From Tumebacillus permanentifrigoris (GTDB taxonomy: Bacteria; Bacillota; Bacilli; Tumebacillales; Tumebacillaceae): a DNA stretch of 64,000 bases. Shown piece by piece: positions 17,152 through 25,727 of this stretch. The notes under the pieces are model-generated. The model was given only the letters and a program-made list of their open reading frames with translations. It searched no databases and had not been told where the DNA came from. Location of the stretch: contig NZ_QGGL01000008.1 in assembly GCF_003148565.1 (NCBI RefSeq), positions 1 through 64,000 on the forward strand, given 5' to 3'. Position numbers and translations under genes: made by a program. Every line of letters starts with the position of its first letter. Positions within the stretch are counted from its first letter, which is position 1.

Positions 17152-18369
17152 ATGAATTTGAACACCGGAGACCTGTATTGGCAAACCCAATTCCCGAACC
17201 CGCCCACCTACCCGAGTTTGGAGCAAGACGTGGAGTGCGATGTGCTGATCCTCGGAGGAGGAGAAGCCGGGGCGTTGAGTTCGTATTATCTGACCCGCGC
17301 AGGCGTCGATGTCGTGATGGTCGAGAAGCGCAAGATCGGCGGAGGGAGCACCAGCGGCAACACCGCACTGCTTCAATACGCCAACGACTCGCCGATGTAC
17401 CAACTCGCGGAGTCGTTCACGGAGGAAGTTGCAGTGCGCTTTTACAAACTCTGCCTCGCCGCGATCTCGCAGATCGAGGAGATCACGAGGACGCTCGACA
17501 TCCCGACCGATTTCGAGCGCCGCGAGAGTTTGTACTACGCGAGTACACCAGCGCACGTGAAAAAACTTCAAGCGGAGTTCGCGTTGCAACAAAAACACGG
17601 CTTCCCCGTGCAGTTTCTCACCGAACAGGACATCCGCGAACGCTTCCCCTTTCGCAAAGACTGCGGGCTGTACTCGCCTGCCGATGGCCAGATCAACCCC
17701 TACCGCCTCGCCGTCTCGCTCGTTGACGACAGCGCTCGAAAAGGCATGCGGGTCTACGAGCAGACCGAAGTGAGCGCCGTCTTTCACGAGAATGACAACG
17801 GGCGGTTGCACTTTCGCACCAACACCGGCAGTTTGATCACCGCTCGCAAAGCGGTTTTTGCCACCGGGTATGAAACGCAAGATCGGCAGACCACCCCAGG
17901 TGCTGTGATCGCTTCCACCTATGCGATCGCCACCGAACCGGTTGCCGATTTCTCCAGTTGGCACAATCGCTGCTTGATCTGGGAGACGGCGCGACCCTAT
18001 CTCTACCTGCGCACAACCGCCGACAACCGCGTCCTCGTCGGCGGGTTGGACGAGACGGCGATCCAAGGCCCCAAGCGCGACAACCTGCTGTCCGAAAAAG
18101 CGAACCAGCTCCTCGCGGAGCTGTACTCGCTGTTCCCGCAACTATCCGGCGTCAAGATCGCGCACAGCTGGGCCTCCGCATTTGGCGGGACGAAGGACGG
18201 GCTGCCGTTCATCGGGGAACATCATCACCATCCGAACTGCTACTATGCGCTGGGCTACGGCGGCAACGGCACCGTCTACAGCACGATCGCCGGGCAGATC
18301 CTGTGCGACTTGATCCTCGGTCGGCCCCATGCGGACGCTGCGATGTTTGCACTGGGTCGCCTGCAATAA
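17152..18369 (+). CDS. FAD-dependent oxidoreductase (DAO / glycine-oxidase-like family)
   Basis: The 405-residue flavoenzyme probably oxidises an amine or amino acid. The dinucleotide-binding motif VLILGGGEAGALSSYYL (near residues 30-46) is followed by an acidic end of beta-2 (VVMVEKRKIGGG) and the DAO-family STSGNTALLQY stretch. The C-terminal FAD-closing segment SWASAFGGTKDGLPFIGE...YYALGYGGNGTVYSTIAGQILCDLI is typical of the family. The substrate cannot be read from the sequence; gamma-glutamylputrescine oxidase-like proteins are the nearest style. It is a monocistronic gene behind AAAGGGAG and two inverted repeats. Confidence 0.8.
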   Translation: MNLNTGDLYWQTQFPNPPTYPSLEQDVECDVLILGGGEAGALSSYYLTRAGVDVVMVEKRKIGGGSTSGNTALLQYANDSPMYQLAESFTEEVAVRFYKLCLAAISQIEEITRTLDIPTDFERRESLYYASTPAHVKKLQAEFALQQKHGFPVQFLTEQDIRERFPFRKDCGLYSPADGQINPYRLAVSLVDDSARKGMRVYEQTEVSAVFHENDNGRLHFRTNTGSLITARKAVFATGYETQDRQTTPGAVIASTYAIATEPVADFSSWHNRCLIWETARPYLYLRTTADNRVLVGGLDETAIQGPKRDNLLSEKANQLLAELYSLFPQLSGVKIAHSWASAFGGTKDGLPFIGEHHHHPNCYYALGYGGNGTVYSTIAGQILCDLILGRPHADAAMFALGRLQ

Positions 18370-18456
18370 AAAATTGCACAACACCCGCAACTTGTACGCC
18401 GAGCGCTCGTATACCTGTAGAGTAGGCAAGACGCGAAGGCGAGAGGAGTGGGACTC

Positions 18457-18795
18457 ATGAGACTTATCTGGAATTGGATCATCTCAGCTGTGTCGCTGTT
18501 GATCGTGGCGTGGCTGTTCCCGAAAATTTCGATCGACACGGTGGGGGCGGCATTTGTCGCGGCGTTGGTGCTGGGCTTGGTCAATGCGGTCATCCGTCCG
18601 ATTTTGCAGGTGTTGGCGTTGCCGATCACCTTGATCACATTTGGAATTTTCGCGTTGGTGATCAACGCGGCGATGTTGCTGGTCACTTCGAGTTTTGTCG
18701 CGGGCTTTCATGTGGAAACGTTCGCCAGCGCGTTTTTTGGTTCGATCGTGCTGTCGATCGTCAGCGCGATCTTGGGCGCTGTGAAGCAAGACTAA
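18457..18795 (+). CDS. YvlD-like phage-holin-superfamily membrane protein
   Basis: The 112-residue protein is almost wholly four TM segments (IWNWIISAVSLLIVAWLF, GAAFVAALVLGLVNAVI, VLALPITLITFGIFALVINAAMLLV, FFGSIVLSIVSAIL). The NAVIRPILQVLALPITLITFG stretch is the hallmark of the PF04020 family (mycobacterial 4-TMS holin / YvlD). In B. subtilis, yvlD lies directly before hprK, and here one gene separates them. The family's role is unknown; envelope stress has been linked to the yvl genes. ATG 18457 has AGGAG at ideal distance, so the GTG at 18448 is less likely. Confidence 0.8.
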   Translation: MRLIWNWIISAVSLLIVAWLFPKISIDTVGAAFVAALVLGLVNAVIRPILQVLALPITLITFGIFALVINAAMLLVTSSFVAGFHVETFASAFFGSIVLSIVSAILGAVKQD

Positions 18796-18829
18796 AACCG
18801 AACGACAACCGAACGAAACGGAACACCCG

Positions 18830-18858
18830 AAGGATGGGGGCGATGCCCATCCTTTTTG
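18830..18858 (+). terminator. Terminator after yvlD-like gene
   Basis: AAGGATGGG (18830-18838) pairs with CCCATCCTT (18846-18854), and a T-run continues to 18856. Confidence 0.8.
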
Positions 18859-18935
18859 TTTTCTTGTGGTGTTTCGACAAAAAACACGGTATGATGATCC
18901 TAGATGAGTTAGGCGGCATTTTAGGGGGAGAACCA

Positions 18936-19868
18936 ATGAAAGTACTTGTAACCGGTGGGGCTGGTTTTGTCGGTTCGCACATCGTCGATGAATGTCTGCG
19001 TGTCGGGCATCAGGTCGTCGTCATGGACAACCTTGCAACGGGAACGAGAAACAACCTCAACCCGGCTGCAAAGTTTTTGGAGATGGATATCACCACTCCG
19101 GGAATCGCGGAGGTTCTCCGTGAGGAAGGCATCGAAGGGATTATCCACCAAGCTGCGCAATCGACCGTTCCGCCGTCGATCAAGGACCCGTTGTACGACG
19201 CGGATGTCAACTTGCTCGGCACGATCAACCTCTTGCAGGCGATGCGCGACCTTGGGTTGAAGAAAATCATCTTTGCCGGGTCGGCTGCTTCGTTTGGCAT
19301 GCCGGAGTACGTTCCGATCGATGAAAAGCACCCGCAGCGTCCGTTGTCGTTCTACGGACTCAGCAAGAAAATCATCGAAGAGTACTTCCAACTGTTCCAC
19401 GAACTGTTTGGCACATCGTATGTGGTCTTGCGTTACGCGAACATCTACGGTCCGCGTCAAGGCCAGTCGGGTGAGGGCAGTGTCATCTCGATTTTCACAG
19501 AGCGCATGCTTAGAGGCAAGAGCTGCACGATCGACGGCGATGGCGGGGCAACCCGCGACTATATCTATGTGGGAGATGTAGCGCGTGCGAACGTGATGGC
19601 CTTGGAGTCGGACATCAATGGCATCTACAACTTGGGCACGCAGACAGAGGTTTCGGTCAACGAAGTCTTTGCCCTGCTGTCCGAACAGATCGGCTACAAC
19701 CTAGAACCGGTACACGGCCCAGCCCGTACCGCAGACATCTACAGAAGCGTGCTGGCCAATGGTAAGATCCTGGAAAGCCTGCCGTGGCGTCCGCAAACGA
19801 CGTTGACGGAAGGACTACAAGCGACCATCGCATGGGGGCGTACCTTCTATGGAGCAGATCGTTCATAA
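18936..19868 (+). CDS. NAD-dependent nucleotide-sugar epimerase (UDP-glucose 4-epimerase-like)
   Basis: This is an extended short-chain dehydrogenase of 310 residues, starting at ATG 18936 behind GGGGGAG. It shows the NAD motif GGAGFVGSHIVDECL (residues 7-21), MDNLATG at the end of beta-2, catalytic YGLSK (YxxxK) near residue 145, and RYANIYGPRQ. These mark the GalE/RfbB-type epimerase-dehydratase group; the length and lack of dehydratase residues favour an epimerase. The substrate is not certain. It overlaps hprK by 20 bases, an unusual pairing that suggests co-translation with the carbon-control kinase. Confidence 0.82.
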   Translation: MKVLVTGGAGFVGSHIVDECLRVGHQVVVMDNLATGTRNNLNPAAKFLEMDITTPGIAEVLREEGIEGIIHQAAQSTVPPSIKDPLYDADVNLLGTINLLQAMRDLGLKKIIFAGSAASFGMPEYVPIDEKHPQRPLSFYGLSKKIIEEYFQLFHELFGTSYVVLRYANIYGPRQGQSGEGSVISIFTERMLRGKSCTIDGDGGATRDYIYVGDVARANVMALESDINGIYNLGTQTEVSVNEVFALLSEQIGYNLEPVHGPARTADIYRSVLANGKILESLPWRPQTTLTEGLQATIAWGRTFYGADRS

Positions 19869-20808
19869 ATCGATCACCACGCTAGAGCTGAGCAAGGAAT
19901 TTGAGCTGGAACTGGTCAACCCTGAGACGGCTGACAGTTCGCGCTTGATCGCAGTCAGCGACATCAATCGGCCAGGCTTGGCGATGGCCGGTTTTTTCAC
20001 CTACCACCCGGAGGAGCGCGTGCAGGTGGTAGGCCGCACCGAGATCACGTTTTTCGCCGCGTTGCCCGAAGCGTTGCAACGGGAGCGAGCGGAGTTGCTC
20101 TGCGCGTATGAGCAGACGCCCTGTCTGATCGTGGCGCGCGGCATCGAAGTGCCGAACTGCCTGTTGGAAGCGGCGAACCGTCATCGGTTGCCGATTCTGC
20201 TCTCGCCGCAATCGACCACCAAGCTGACCGGTCGCTTGCAAGCCTACTTCGACCGCAAGTTGGCGATGGAGACGTTGGTACACGGGGTGCTCGTCGACGT
20301 GTACGGGATCGGCATCCTGATCCAAGGGTCGAGCGGCATCGGGAAGTCTGAGACAGCGCTGGAGTTGGTCAAGCGCGGTCATCGTCTGGTCGCCGACGAT
20401 GCAGTCGAGATTCGTCGTGTTGCGGAGAACATCTTGGAAGGCACGTCGCCGGAACTGTTGCGCCAGTTGATTGAGATCCGGGGCTTGGGCGTGCTGAACG
20501 TGATGACGCTGTTTGGCGCCGGAGCGATCCGCATGCGCAAGGACATCGAGATGGTGATCCAGTTGCAGATGTGGGATGACAAGACCGCCTACGACCGCCT
20601 CGGACTCGACGAAGAGACGACCACGATCCTCGATGTCGAAGTTCCGTTCCTGAATTTGCCGGTGCGTCCAGGTCGAAATCTGGCCGTGATCCTCGAAGTG
20701 GCGGCGATGAATTATCGTCTAAAACGGATGGGATACAACGCCGCCAAGGAATTGACGGAGAAGATGACGTTGACGATGCAACAAGAAAGTGGAGGCCCCA
20801 AGTACTAG
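19849..20808 (+). CDS. hprK: HPr kinase/phosphorylase
   Basis: HprK phosphorylates and dephosphorylates Ser46 of HPr and Crh, setting carbon catabolite control in low-GC Gram-positives. The 319-residue protein has an N-terminal regulatory domain, Walker A GSSGIGKSE near residue 160, the catalytic DD of LVADDAVE near residue 182, and the HprK signature ELLRQLIEIRGLGVLNV with a C-terminal RPGRNLAVILEVAAMNYRLK. It starts inside the epimerase gene. Its stop codon lies within the terminator hairpin. The likely substrate, a Crh/HPr-type protein, is encoded at 63506. Confidence 0.96.
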   Translation: MEQIVHKSITTLELSKEFELELVNPETADSSRLIAVSDINRPGLAMAGFFTYHPEERVQVVGRTEITFFAALPEALQRERAELLCAYEQTPCLIVARGIEVPNCLLEAANRHRLPILLSPQSTTKLTGRLQAYFDRKLAMETLVHGVLVDVYGIGILIQGSSGIGKSETALELVKRGHRLVADDAVEIRRVAENILEGTSPELLRQLIEIRGLGVLNVMTLFGAGAIRMRKDIEMVIQLQMWDDKTAYDRLGLDEETTTILDVEVPFLNLPVRPGRNLAVILEVAAMNYRLKRMGYNAAKELTEKMTLTMQQESGGPKY

Positions 20809-20823
20809 GGGCCTCTTTTTTTG
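20792..20823 (+). terminator. Terminator overlapping the hprK stop
   Basis: GAGGCCCC (20792-20799) pairs perfectly with GGGGCCTC (20808-20815), followed by nine T. The hprK TAG is in the loop and stem. Confidence 0.92.
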
Positions 20824-20952
20824 TATGTCTATTTTGTGTCCTAAGAAGGAACATGGCATATCTTGTCGAAATACATACGTCGAAACACTATAAAAAACAG
20901 AACCATACTGATTTATCATCAGCATCGGGGTTCGCTTTTAGGGAGGGGTATC

Positions 20953-22422
20953 ATGGGTAAGCTGACAGAAATGCTCTATGACGGACGTCGTCAGATCGGA
21001 ACTGCCAGCCCAGCAAGTAGCAAGAAACAATGGGTACAACAACAAGCCAGCGCGTTTGTACGCGCAGCCAAGTCGGAGATTCGCAAAACGTTCCATTTTC
21101 GTAATACGATCGCTGCCCTCGCAGTTTGCGCGCTAACTTCGGTTGGCGTATATACAGTACAAGACAAAATCGCAGCCGCAACCCCCGTTTACCGAGTCTA
21201 CATAGATGGTGAATACTCCGGCGTCGTTCGTGACAAAGCACTGCTCGAAGACCAGATGGTGTCCTATGGCGCGCTACTTAAATCAAACGTGAAATTCCTT
21301 CCTGTACACCAGACGGTCAAGTCCACCAATGAATGGACCGTGGCGAATGCGATCTCCGAATCGACCAAGACGATGGTCGACATGGTGATCGTGCGCGTGA
21401 ACGGCCAAGACATCGTCCATGTCAAGGATCAGGAAACCGCTGAGAAACTGATCAAAACGCTCGAAAGCAAGTATGTGAAGGCAGATTCCAATGCAACCGT
21501 TCGCACCTCCGAACAGGTTGATTTTGTTCCGATGCGTGGAGACAAGCAGCTCCTCGTTTCGTTTGAGACCGCACTTTCGCTGGTTTCACAGAGCAAGAAC
21601 GAGCGCAAAACCTACGTGGTCTCGCGCGGCGACTCGCTGTGGGACATCGCGACCAAAAACGAGATCAGCGTCGATGAACTGACCCAAGCCAACCCGGAGA
21701 TCGGTGACATCGACGAACTCTCCGAAGGCCAACGGATCAACCTCGTCGCTGTGGAACCGTTGATCAGTGTGGAATCCGTCAGCGAGGAGACTCGCGAGAT
21801 CACCACCAACTACGAAGTCGAATACAAGGATGACAACTCGCTCGATGTCGGCACGGAGAAGATCATCCAAGAAGGCAAGGAAGGCAAGAAAAACCAAGTC
21901 CTCAAAGTCACCCGTCGCAACGGGGTGAAGCAACAAGAGGATGTGCTGTCTGAGCAAGTGGTCTCCGAACCGGTCAAGGAGATCATCTCGAAGGGCACGC
22001 GCAAGCAAACCTACTCCTCCTACTCCGGTGGTGCCGCTGCAGCGGTCAGCGGTTCGTGGGCCTATCCGATCGGCGGAGGTTACATCTCCTCGCAGTACGG
22101 TGAGAACCGTGGTGGCAAAGCTCACAACGCCATCGACATCGCAGCATCCACCGGGACGCCGGTCTATGCTTCGAACAACGGTACGGTCATCCAAGCGGGT
22201 GACTATGGTGACGGCTATGGCAACTGCATCCGGATCTCGCACAGCAACGGCATTGTGTCGATCTACGGTCATCTGTCCTCGATGAACGTCTCGGTTGGAC
22301 AAGCGGTCCAAAAAGGCCAACGCATCGGCGGCGTCGGCTCCACGGGCCAGTCCACCGGTTCGCACTTGCACTATGAAGTGCGCGTCAACGGTGTACAAGT
22401 GAATCCAGCTCCCTACATGTAA
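20953..22422 (+). CDS. Membrane-anchored M23 peptidase with LysM and G5 domains
   Basis: This is a 489-residue cell-wall enzyme. ATG 20953 follows GGGAGGGG; an in-frame upstream extension is possible but lacks a good ribosome binding site. Order: cytoplasmic basic segment (1-45), one TM anchor (about 47-65, NTIAALAVCALTSVGVYTV), a YabE-like region, LysM (about 222-268, TYVVSRGDSLWDIATKN), G5 domain (about 275-350, TNYEVEYKDDNSLDVGTEKI), and the M23 catalytic domain (HNAIDIAAS, IYGHLS, HLHYEVRVNG) with all zinc ligands present. It probably trims peptidoglycan cross-links. It occupies the place where B. subtilis has lgt. Confidence 0.9.
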   Translation: MGKLTEMLYDGRRQIGTASPASSKKQWVQQQASAFVRAAKSEIRKTFHFRNTIAALAVCALTSVGVYTVQDKIAAATPVYRVYIDGEYSGVVRDKALLEDQMVSYGALLKSNVKFLPVHQTVKSTNEWTVANAISESTKTMVDMVIVRVNGQDIVHVKDQETAEKLIKTLESKYVKADSNATVRTSEQVDFVPMRGDKQLLVSFETALSLVSQSKNERKTYVVSRGDSLWDIATKNEISVDELTQANPEIGDIDELSEGQRINLVAVEPLISVESVSEETREITTNYEVEYKDDNSLDVGTEKIIQEGKEGKKNQVLKVTRRNGVKQQEDVLSEQVVSEPVKEIISKGTRKQTYSSYSGGAAAAVSGSWAYPIGGGYISSQYGENRGGKAHNAIDIAASTGTPVYASNNGTVIQAGDYGDGYGNCIRISHSNGIVSIYGHLSSMNVSVGQAVQKGQRIGGVGSTGQSTGSHLHYEVRVNGVQVNPAPYM

Positions 22423-22438
22423 GAATCTGCGCAAGTGG

Positions 22439-22470
22439 GAGGTTCGTGACGGAAGTCACGAGCCTCTTTG
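22439..22470 (+). terminator. Terminator after the M23/LysM gene
   Basis: GAGGTTCGTGAC (22439-22450) pairs with GTCACGAGCCTC (22455-22466) with one G-T, followed by a short T-rich run. Confidence 0.7.
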
Positions 22471-22479
22471 TGTTATAAT
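22471..22479 (+). promoter_or_regulatory. Extended -10 promoter for yvoD-ppaX-yvoF
   Basis: TGTTATAAT is a perfect extended -10 (TGnTATAAT). No convincing -35 is present, as expected for this promoter class. It lies 42 bases before the yvoD start. Confidence 0.6.
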
Positions 22480-22521
22480 GGGTGTCGAAATCTTCGAATT
22501 GCTAAAGGGGTGCGAACGGAT

Positions 22522-23496
22522 ATGAAGGACATCTTGATTCGTGGATTCTATTCGGGTCTGCGGACGACATGGACGCTCAGCAAAATCATCGTACCGATCA
22601 CCTTCGCGCTCACGTTGCTTAAACATACACCCGTGCTGGAGTGGATTCTCTGGCTGTTCACCCCGATCATGGGCTGGTTCGGTTTGCCAGGGGAAGCGGC
22701 GATCGTGATGGCGCTGGGGTGGTTTTTGAACTTGTATGCGGCGATCGGGGCGATGTTCTCGCTACAGCTGGGTGCGCCGGAAGCGTTGATTCTGTCGGTG
22801 ATGTTGTCGTTCTGCCACAACATCTTCGTCGAGACGGCGGTGGCCAAGCGGATCGGATTGAACGCACCGCTGGTCGTGTCGATCCGCGCTGCAGTGGGCT
22901 TCCTCGGAGGCTGGGGTGTGCATCTGGCGCTTGGCAACACGCCAGGTGACGTGATCGGCACGTATGGGCACCTGCAATACCTGTGGGATGTGTCGGTGTG
23001 GACGACGGTTCAGGAAGTGTTGTTCACGATCTGGAAAGGCGTGTACCAATTGGCGCTGATCGTGATCCCGCTGATGCTGGTCATCCAAGTGCTCAAGGAA
23101 TTGCGTGTGCTCGACAAGATCGCCACAGGCATGAATCCCTTGCTCGCGCTGTGCGGCTTGGATAAAAAGGCAGCGATTCCGATGCTGGCCGGGATCTTTT
23201 TCGGACTGGCGTACGGAGCGGGTGTGATCATCGAAGCGACGCGGGAAAAACCGCTGCCCAAGCGGCAGTTGTATCTGCTGATGATCTTCTTGATTCTCTG
23301 CCACGCGGTGGTTGAGGATACGTTGATTTTTATCCCGCTGCACGTGAACGGCTGGTACCTGCTCGGCATTCGAATCATCGCCGCCTTGGTGCTGACCGCG
23401 GTGTTGGCACGCGTCTGGCGGGAACGGGTAGGAACCGGGATCAGACCGGGTGTCGGAGGCGTGGACCCAGACGCCGATGCGACAACGGGCGCATAA
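22522..23496 (+). CDS. yvoD: Nucleoside-recognition (Gate) domain membrane protein YvoD
   Basis: The 324-residue polytopic protein has about eight TM segments and two Gate-like repeats (RTTWTLSKIIVPITFALTLL; KGVYQLALIVIPLMLVIQVLKEL). It resembles spore-maturation and nucleoside-recognition domain proteins. In B. subtilis, yvoD lies between lgt and ppaX, and here it precedes ppaX, so the assignment rests on synteny plus domain. Its transport substrate is unknown. The short Gly/Asp-rich tail is cytoplasmic. ATG 22522 follows AAGGGGTG. Confidence 0.8.
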   Translation: MKDILIRGFYSGLRTTWTLSKIIVPITFALTLLKHTPVLEWILWLFTPIMGWFGLPGEAAIVMALGWFLNLYAAIGAMFSLQLGAPEALILSVMLSFCHNIFVETAVAKRIGLNAPLVVSIRAAVGFLGGWGVHLALGNTPGDVIGTYGHLQYLWDVSVWTTVQEVLFTIWKGVYQLALIVIPLMLVIQVLKELRVLDKIATGMNPLLALCGLDKKAAIPMLAGIFFGLAYGAGVIIEATREKPLPKRQLYLLMIFLILCHAVVEDTLIFIPLHVNGWYLLGIRIIAALVLTAVLARVWRERVGTGIRPGVGGVDPDADATTGA

Positions 23497-23509
23497 GGAG
23501 GCTTTTTTT

Positions 23510-24151
23510 ATGAAGTATCAATATGTACTGTACGACTTAGATGGGACGTTGCTCGACACGAATGAACTGATCATCCGATCGTTTGAACACACGCTCGATC
23601 TGCATACGCCGGGAGCGTATACGCGAGAGCACATCCTGCCGCAGATGGGCGCACCGTTGTTCCAACAGATGGAGTTGTTTGCTCCCGGTCGCTCGGAGGA
23701 GTTGGTGGCGACGTACCGCCGTTACAATTTGGAGCAGCATGATGCGCTGGTAACCGCGTTCCCCCATGTGGTGGAGGTGTTGCGCGAGTTGCATGAGGCC
23801 GGATGCAAGCAAGCGATTGTGACGAGCAAGGTTCGCCTGACCACGGAGAAGGGGCTGGCGTTGTGCGGCCTGTCGCCGTACCTCGACGCGGTGGTCACCG
23901 TAGACGAGTGTGAACATCACAAGCCACACCCTGAGCCGGTGTTGAAAGCGATGGCCTTGCTCGGGGCCGACCCAGCATCGACGATCATGATCGGGGACAG
24001 CCCCTTCGACATCGGCGCTGGTCAAGCGGCGGGTGTGGCGACGGCAGGCGTGAAGTGGAGTTTGCGCGGGGAGGCAGGACTGCGCCCGCATCACCCGGAC
24101 TACTTGGTATCGGACATGCTGGAACTTCGGAAGATCATCCTCGGGACCTGA
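23510..24151 (+). CDS. ppaX: Pyrophosphatase PpaX (HAD family)
   Basis: PpaX hydrolyses the pyrophosphate made when HprK dephosphorylates P-Ser-HPr. The 213-residue HAD hydrolase has the nucleophile motif YDLDGTLLDTNE (residues 7-18), motif II VTSK, motif III Lys in HHKPHPEPV, and motif IV MIGDSPFDIGAGQAAG. ATG 23510 follows AAGGAGG. It is 13 bases after yvoD, in the order hprK...yvoD-ppaX-yvoF seen in B. subtilis, which supports PpaX over a generic phosphoglycolate phosphatase. Confidence 0.88.
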   Translation: MKYQYVLYDLDGTLLDTNELIIRSFEHTLDLHTPGAYTREHILPQMGAPLFQQMELFAPGRSEELVATYRRYNLEQHDALVTAFPHVVEVLRELHEAGCKQAIVTSKVRLTTEKGLALCGLSPYLDAVVTVDECEHHKPHPEPVLKAMALLGADPASTIMIGDSPFDIGAGQAAGVATAGVKWSLRGEAGLRPHHPDYLVSDMLELRKIILGT

Positions 24152-24171
24152 TCCAGAAAAGAGGGAAATCC

Positions 24172-24735
24172 ATGCGGAACACGGAACGCTACCCGATAGA
24201 GGGTGCGAATGCTCTGTGGCAACTGTACAAGACGGTCAGCTTCTGGAAGGTCGCCAAAAACTTCGCTGTGATTCAACTGTCGCGCTACACGCCGTTTCTA
24301 GGCGTCAAAAACTGGCTCTACCGCACGTTCCTGCGCATGGAAGTCGGGGAACAATCGGCGGTGGCGTTGATGGTGATGATGGACGTGATGTTCCCAGAAT
24401 TGATCTCGATTGGCCGGAACACGATCATCGGGTACAACACGACGATCCTCGCGCACGAGTACTTGATCGATGAGTACCGACTCGGGAAAGTCGAGATCGG
24501 GGACAACGTGATGATCGGTGCGAACTCGACGTTGTTGCCAGGGATCAGGATCGGCGACGGCGCAGTCGTGGCGGCCGGATCGCTGGTCAACCGCGATGTC
24601 CCGCCGGGAGCATTCGTGGGCGGCAACCCGATCCGCGTGATCCGCCAGAAAGTGGTGGACGCATCTACCGTCCGCACCGAAACGGGCGAGCCCGCCGTGG
24701 TGCTGGATGATGAAGAGGCGGGGATTGTACATTAA
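24172..24735 (+). CDS. yvoF: Left-handed beta-helix acyltransferase YvoF
   Basis: The 187-residue protein has hexapeptide repeats (ISIGRNTIIGYNTTILAHEY, VEIGDNVMIGANSTLLPGIRIGDGAVVAAGSLVNRDVPPGAFVGGNPIRVI) typical of CoA-dependent O- or N-acetyltransferases. An N-terminal helical part contains a mild hydrophobic segment. ATG 24172 follows GAGGGAAA. It is last in the yvoD-ppaX-yvoF operon, matching B. subtilis. The acceptor is unknown; an envelope glycan or sugar is the usual case. Confidence 0.85.
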   Translation: MRNTERYPIEGANALWQLYKTVSFWKVAKNFAVIQLSRYTPFLGVKNWLYRTFLRMEVGEQSAVALMVMMDVMFPELISIGRNTIIGYNTTILAHEYLIDEYRLGKVEIGDNVMIGANSTLLPGIRIGDGAVVAAGSLVNRDVPPGAFVGGNPIRVIRQKVVDASTVRTETGEPAVVLDDEEAGIVH

Positions 24736-24772
24736 AAAACTCCCTTTCGCGTGTGCGAGAGGGAGTTTTTTT
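24734..24772. terminator. Bidirectional terminator between yvoF and the C39-type peptidase gene
   Basis: ACTCCCTTTCGC pairs with GCGAGAGGGAGT (stem 24739-24750 with 24755-24766), flanked by A6 and T7, so it can stop transcripts from both sides. Confidence 0.9.
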
Positions 24773-24778
24773 CCGTTC

Positions 24779-25483
24779 CTAATCCAACGGCTGTACCGTC
24801 ACCGCTTGGCGTCCCATCGCCTGCCAAATCTGACGGAAGCGTTCCAAGGGATAGTGGACAACCCGCCCACTGTTCGGGTCGTGAAACGTCACAGACCGCT
24901 CCCGATACCCGGTCAACAACACACAGTGTTCCGGAATCCTCCACTGCACATGTCCACCGCTGGGGGTCCGCCAATCGCTCCCGCTGCGCACATCGGCAAG
25001 GTCGATCGTGACCCACGCCAGCACCGGTCGGTCATCGGCCAACGCCTGCAACACCTCATCAAAACTGCCTCCGCTCAGATCAAGTCCGCGTCCGGGCAGA
25101 TACTCCTCGAGCACATGGCGGATCGGGATGTGGAACACACCATACCCATCTCGCGAGAATGGATTGCCGACAAAGCCTGAATTCGGATCTCCCCCGATCA
25201 TCCGACCCCCTAGATTGCGCGGCACGGCAAGCTGGGGTAACTTTTTGGCGACCGTGGTTTTGTTCACCTGCACACCTTCATATTGCAACAGCATCGTGAG
25301 CGCGGTCGCCTCACAACCAGTCGGCAACTCAGGTCGTTGTGCCAACGTGGGCACGCCTTGGATCTCGTAGGCCGCCTGTGTCTGGTGCAACGAAGAGGCC
25401 GAAGCCAGTTCCACCATGGGCCAACTCAATGCCCCCACGAGACATCCGCCTACCCGCAACCACGCTTTCCAACCAGCTAGCAT
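24779..25483 (-). CDS. Secreted C39-like cysteine peptidase
   Basis: The 234-residue protein has an N-terminal export signal (about 1-30, GGCLVGALSWPMVELASA) and a papain-like C39_2 domain. The catalytic Cys is in LPTGCEATALTMLLQY (near residue 57), His in PEHCVLLTGYRE and the third residue in VTFHDPNSG. It probably cuts a peptide or peptidoglycan-linked substrate outside the cell. The substrate is unknown, and no ABC transporter is adjacent, so a bacteriocin-processing role is unlikely. The ATG follows AGGTGAG. It converges on yvoF. Confidence 0.78.
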   Translation of the reverse strand: MLAGWKAWLRVGGCLVGALSWPMVELASASSLHQTQAAYEIQGVPTLAQRPELPTGCEATALTMLLQYEGVQVNKTTVAKKLPQLAVPRNLGGRMIGGDPNSGFVGNPFSRDGYGVFHIPIRHVLEEYLPGRGLDLSGGSFDEVLQALADDRPVLAWVTIDLADVRSGSDWRTPSGGHVQWRIPEHCVLLTGYRERSVTFHDPNSGRVVHYPLERFRQIWQAMGRQAVTVQPLD

Positions 25484-25652
25484 CTGTGCTCACCTGCCTA
25501 TACGTATGTCCTCTCGTGCTGTGCCTTAGTATGTGGCAGGGGGGTGGGAGATAGGCGTGACAGGTATTGGTTGTTACCTAATAAAGACTCTCAGTTCCAA
25601 TTATTAAAAATCTGTAAAATTAACGCAATATATCCATAATAAAAGAAGGAGA

Positions 25653-25727
25653 ATGAAAAGCTACGCAGAAATTAATACAACAACACCAAAGATAAGCAAT
25701 GCTACTTATGGTGGAGATTTTTATTAA
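25653..25727 (+). CDS. Possible 24-residue peptide ORF (uncertain)
   Basis: An ATG directly after AAGAAGGAG (spacing only one base, which is poor) opens 24 codons ending in TAA. The peptide starts MKSYAEINTTTP and ends ATYGGDFY; it has no Cys and no hydrophobic core. It lies in an AT-rich part of the 478-base gap 25484-25961 and ends at the first base of a nested hairpin. It could be a short leader or precursor peptide, or chance. No modifying enzyme or exporter is nearby. Confidence 0.25.
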   Translation: MKSYAEINTTTPKISNATYGGDFY

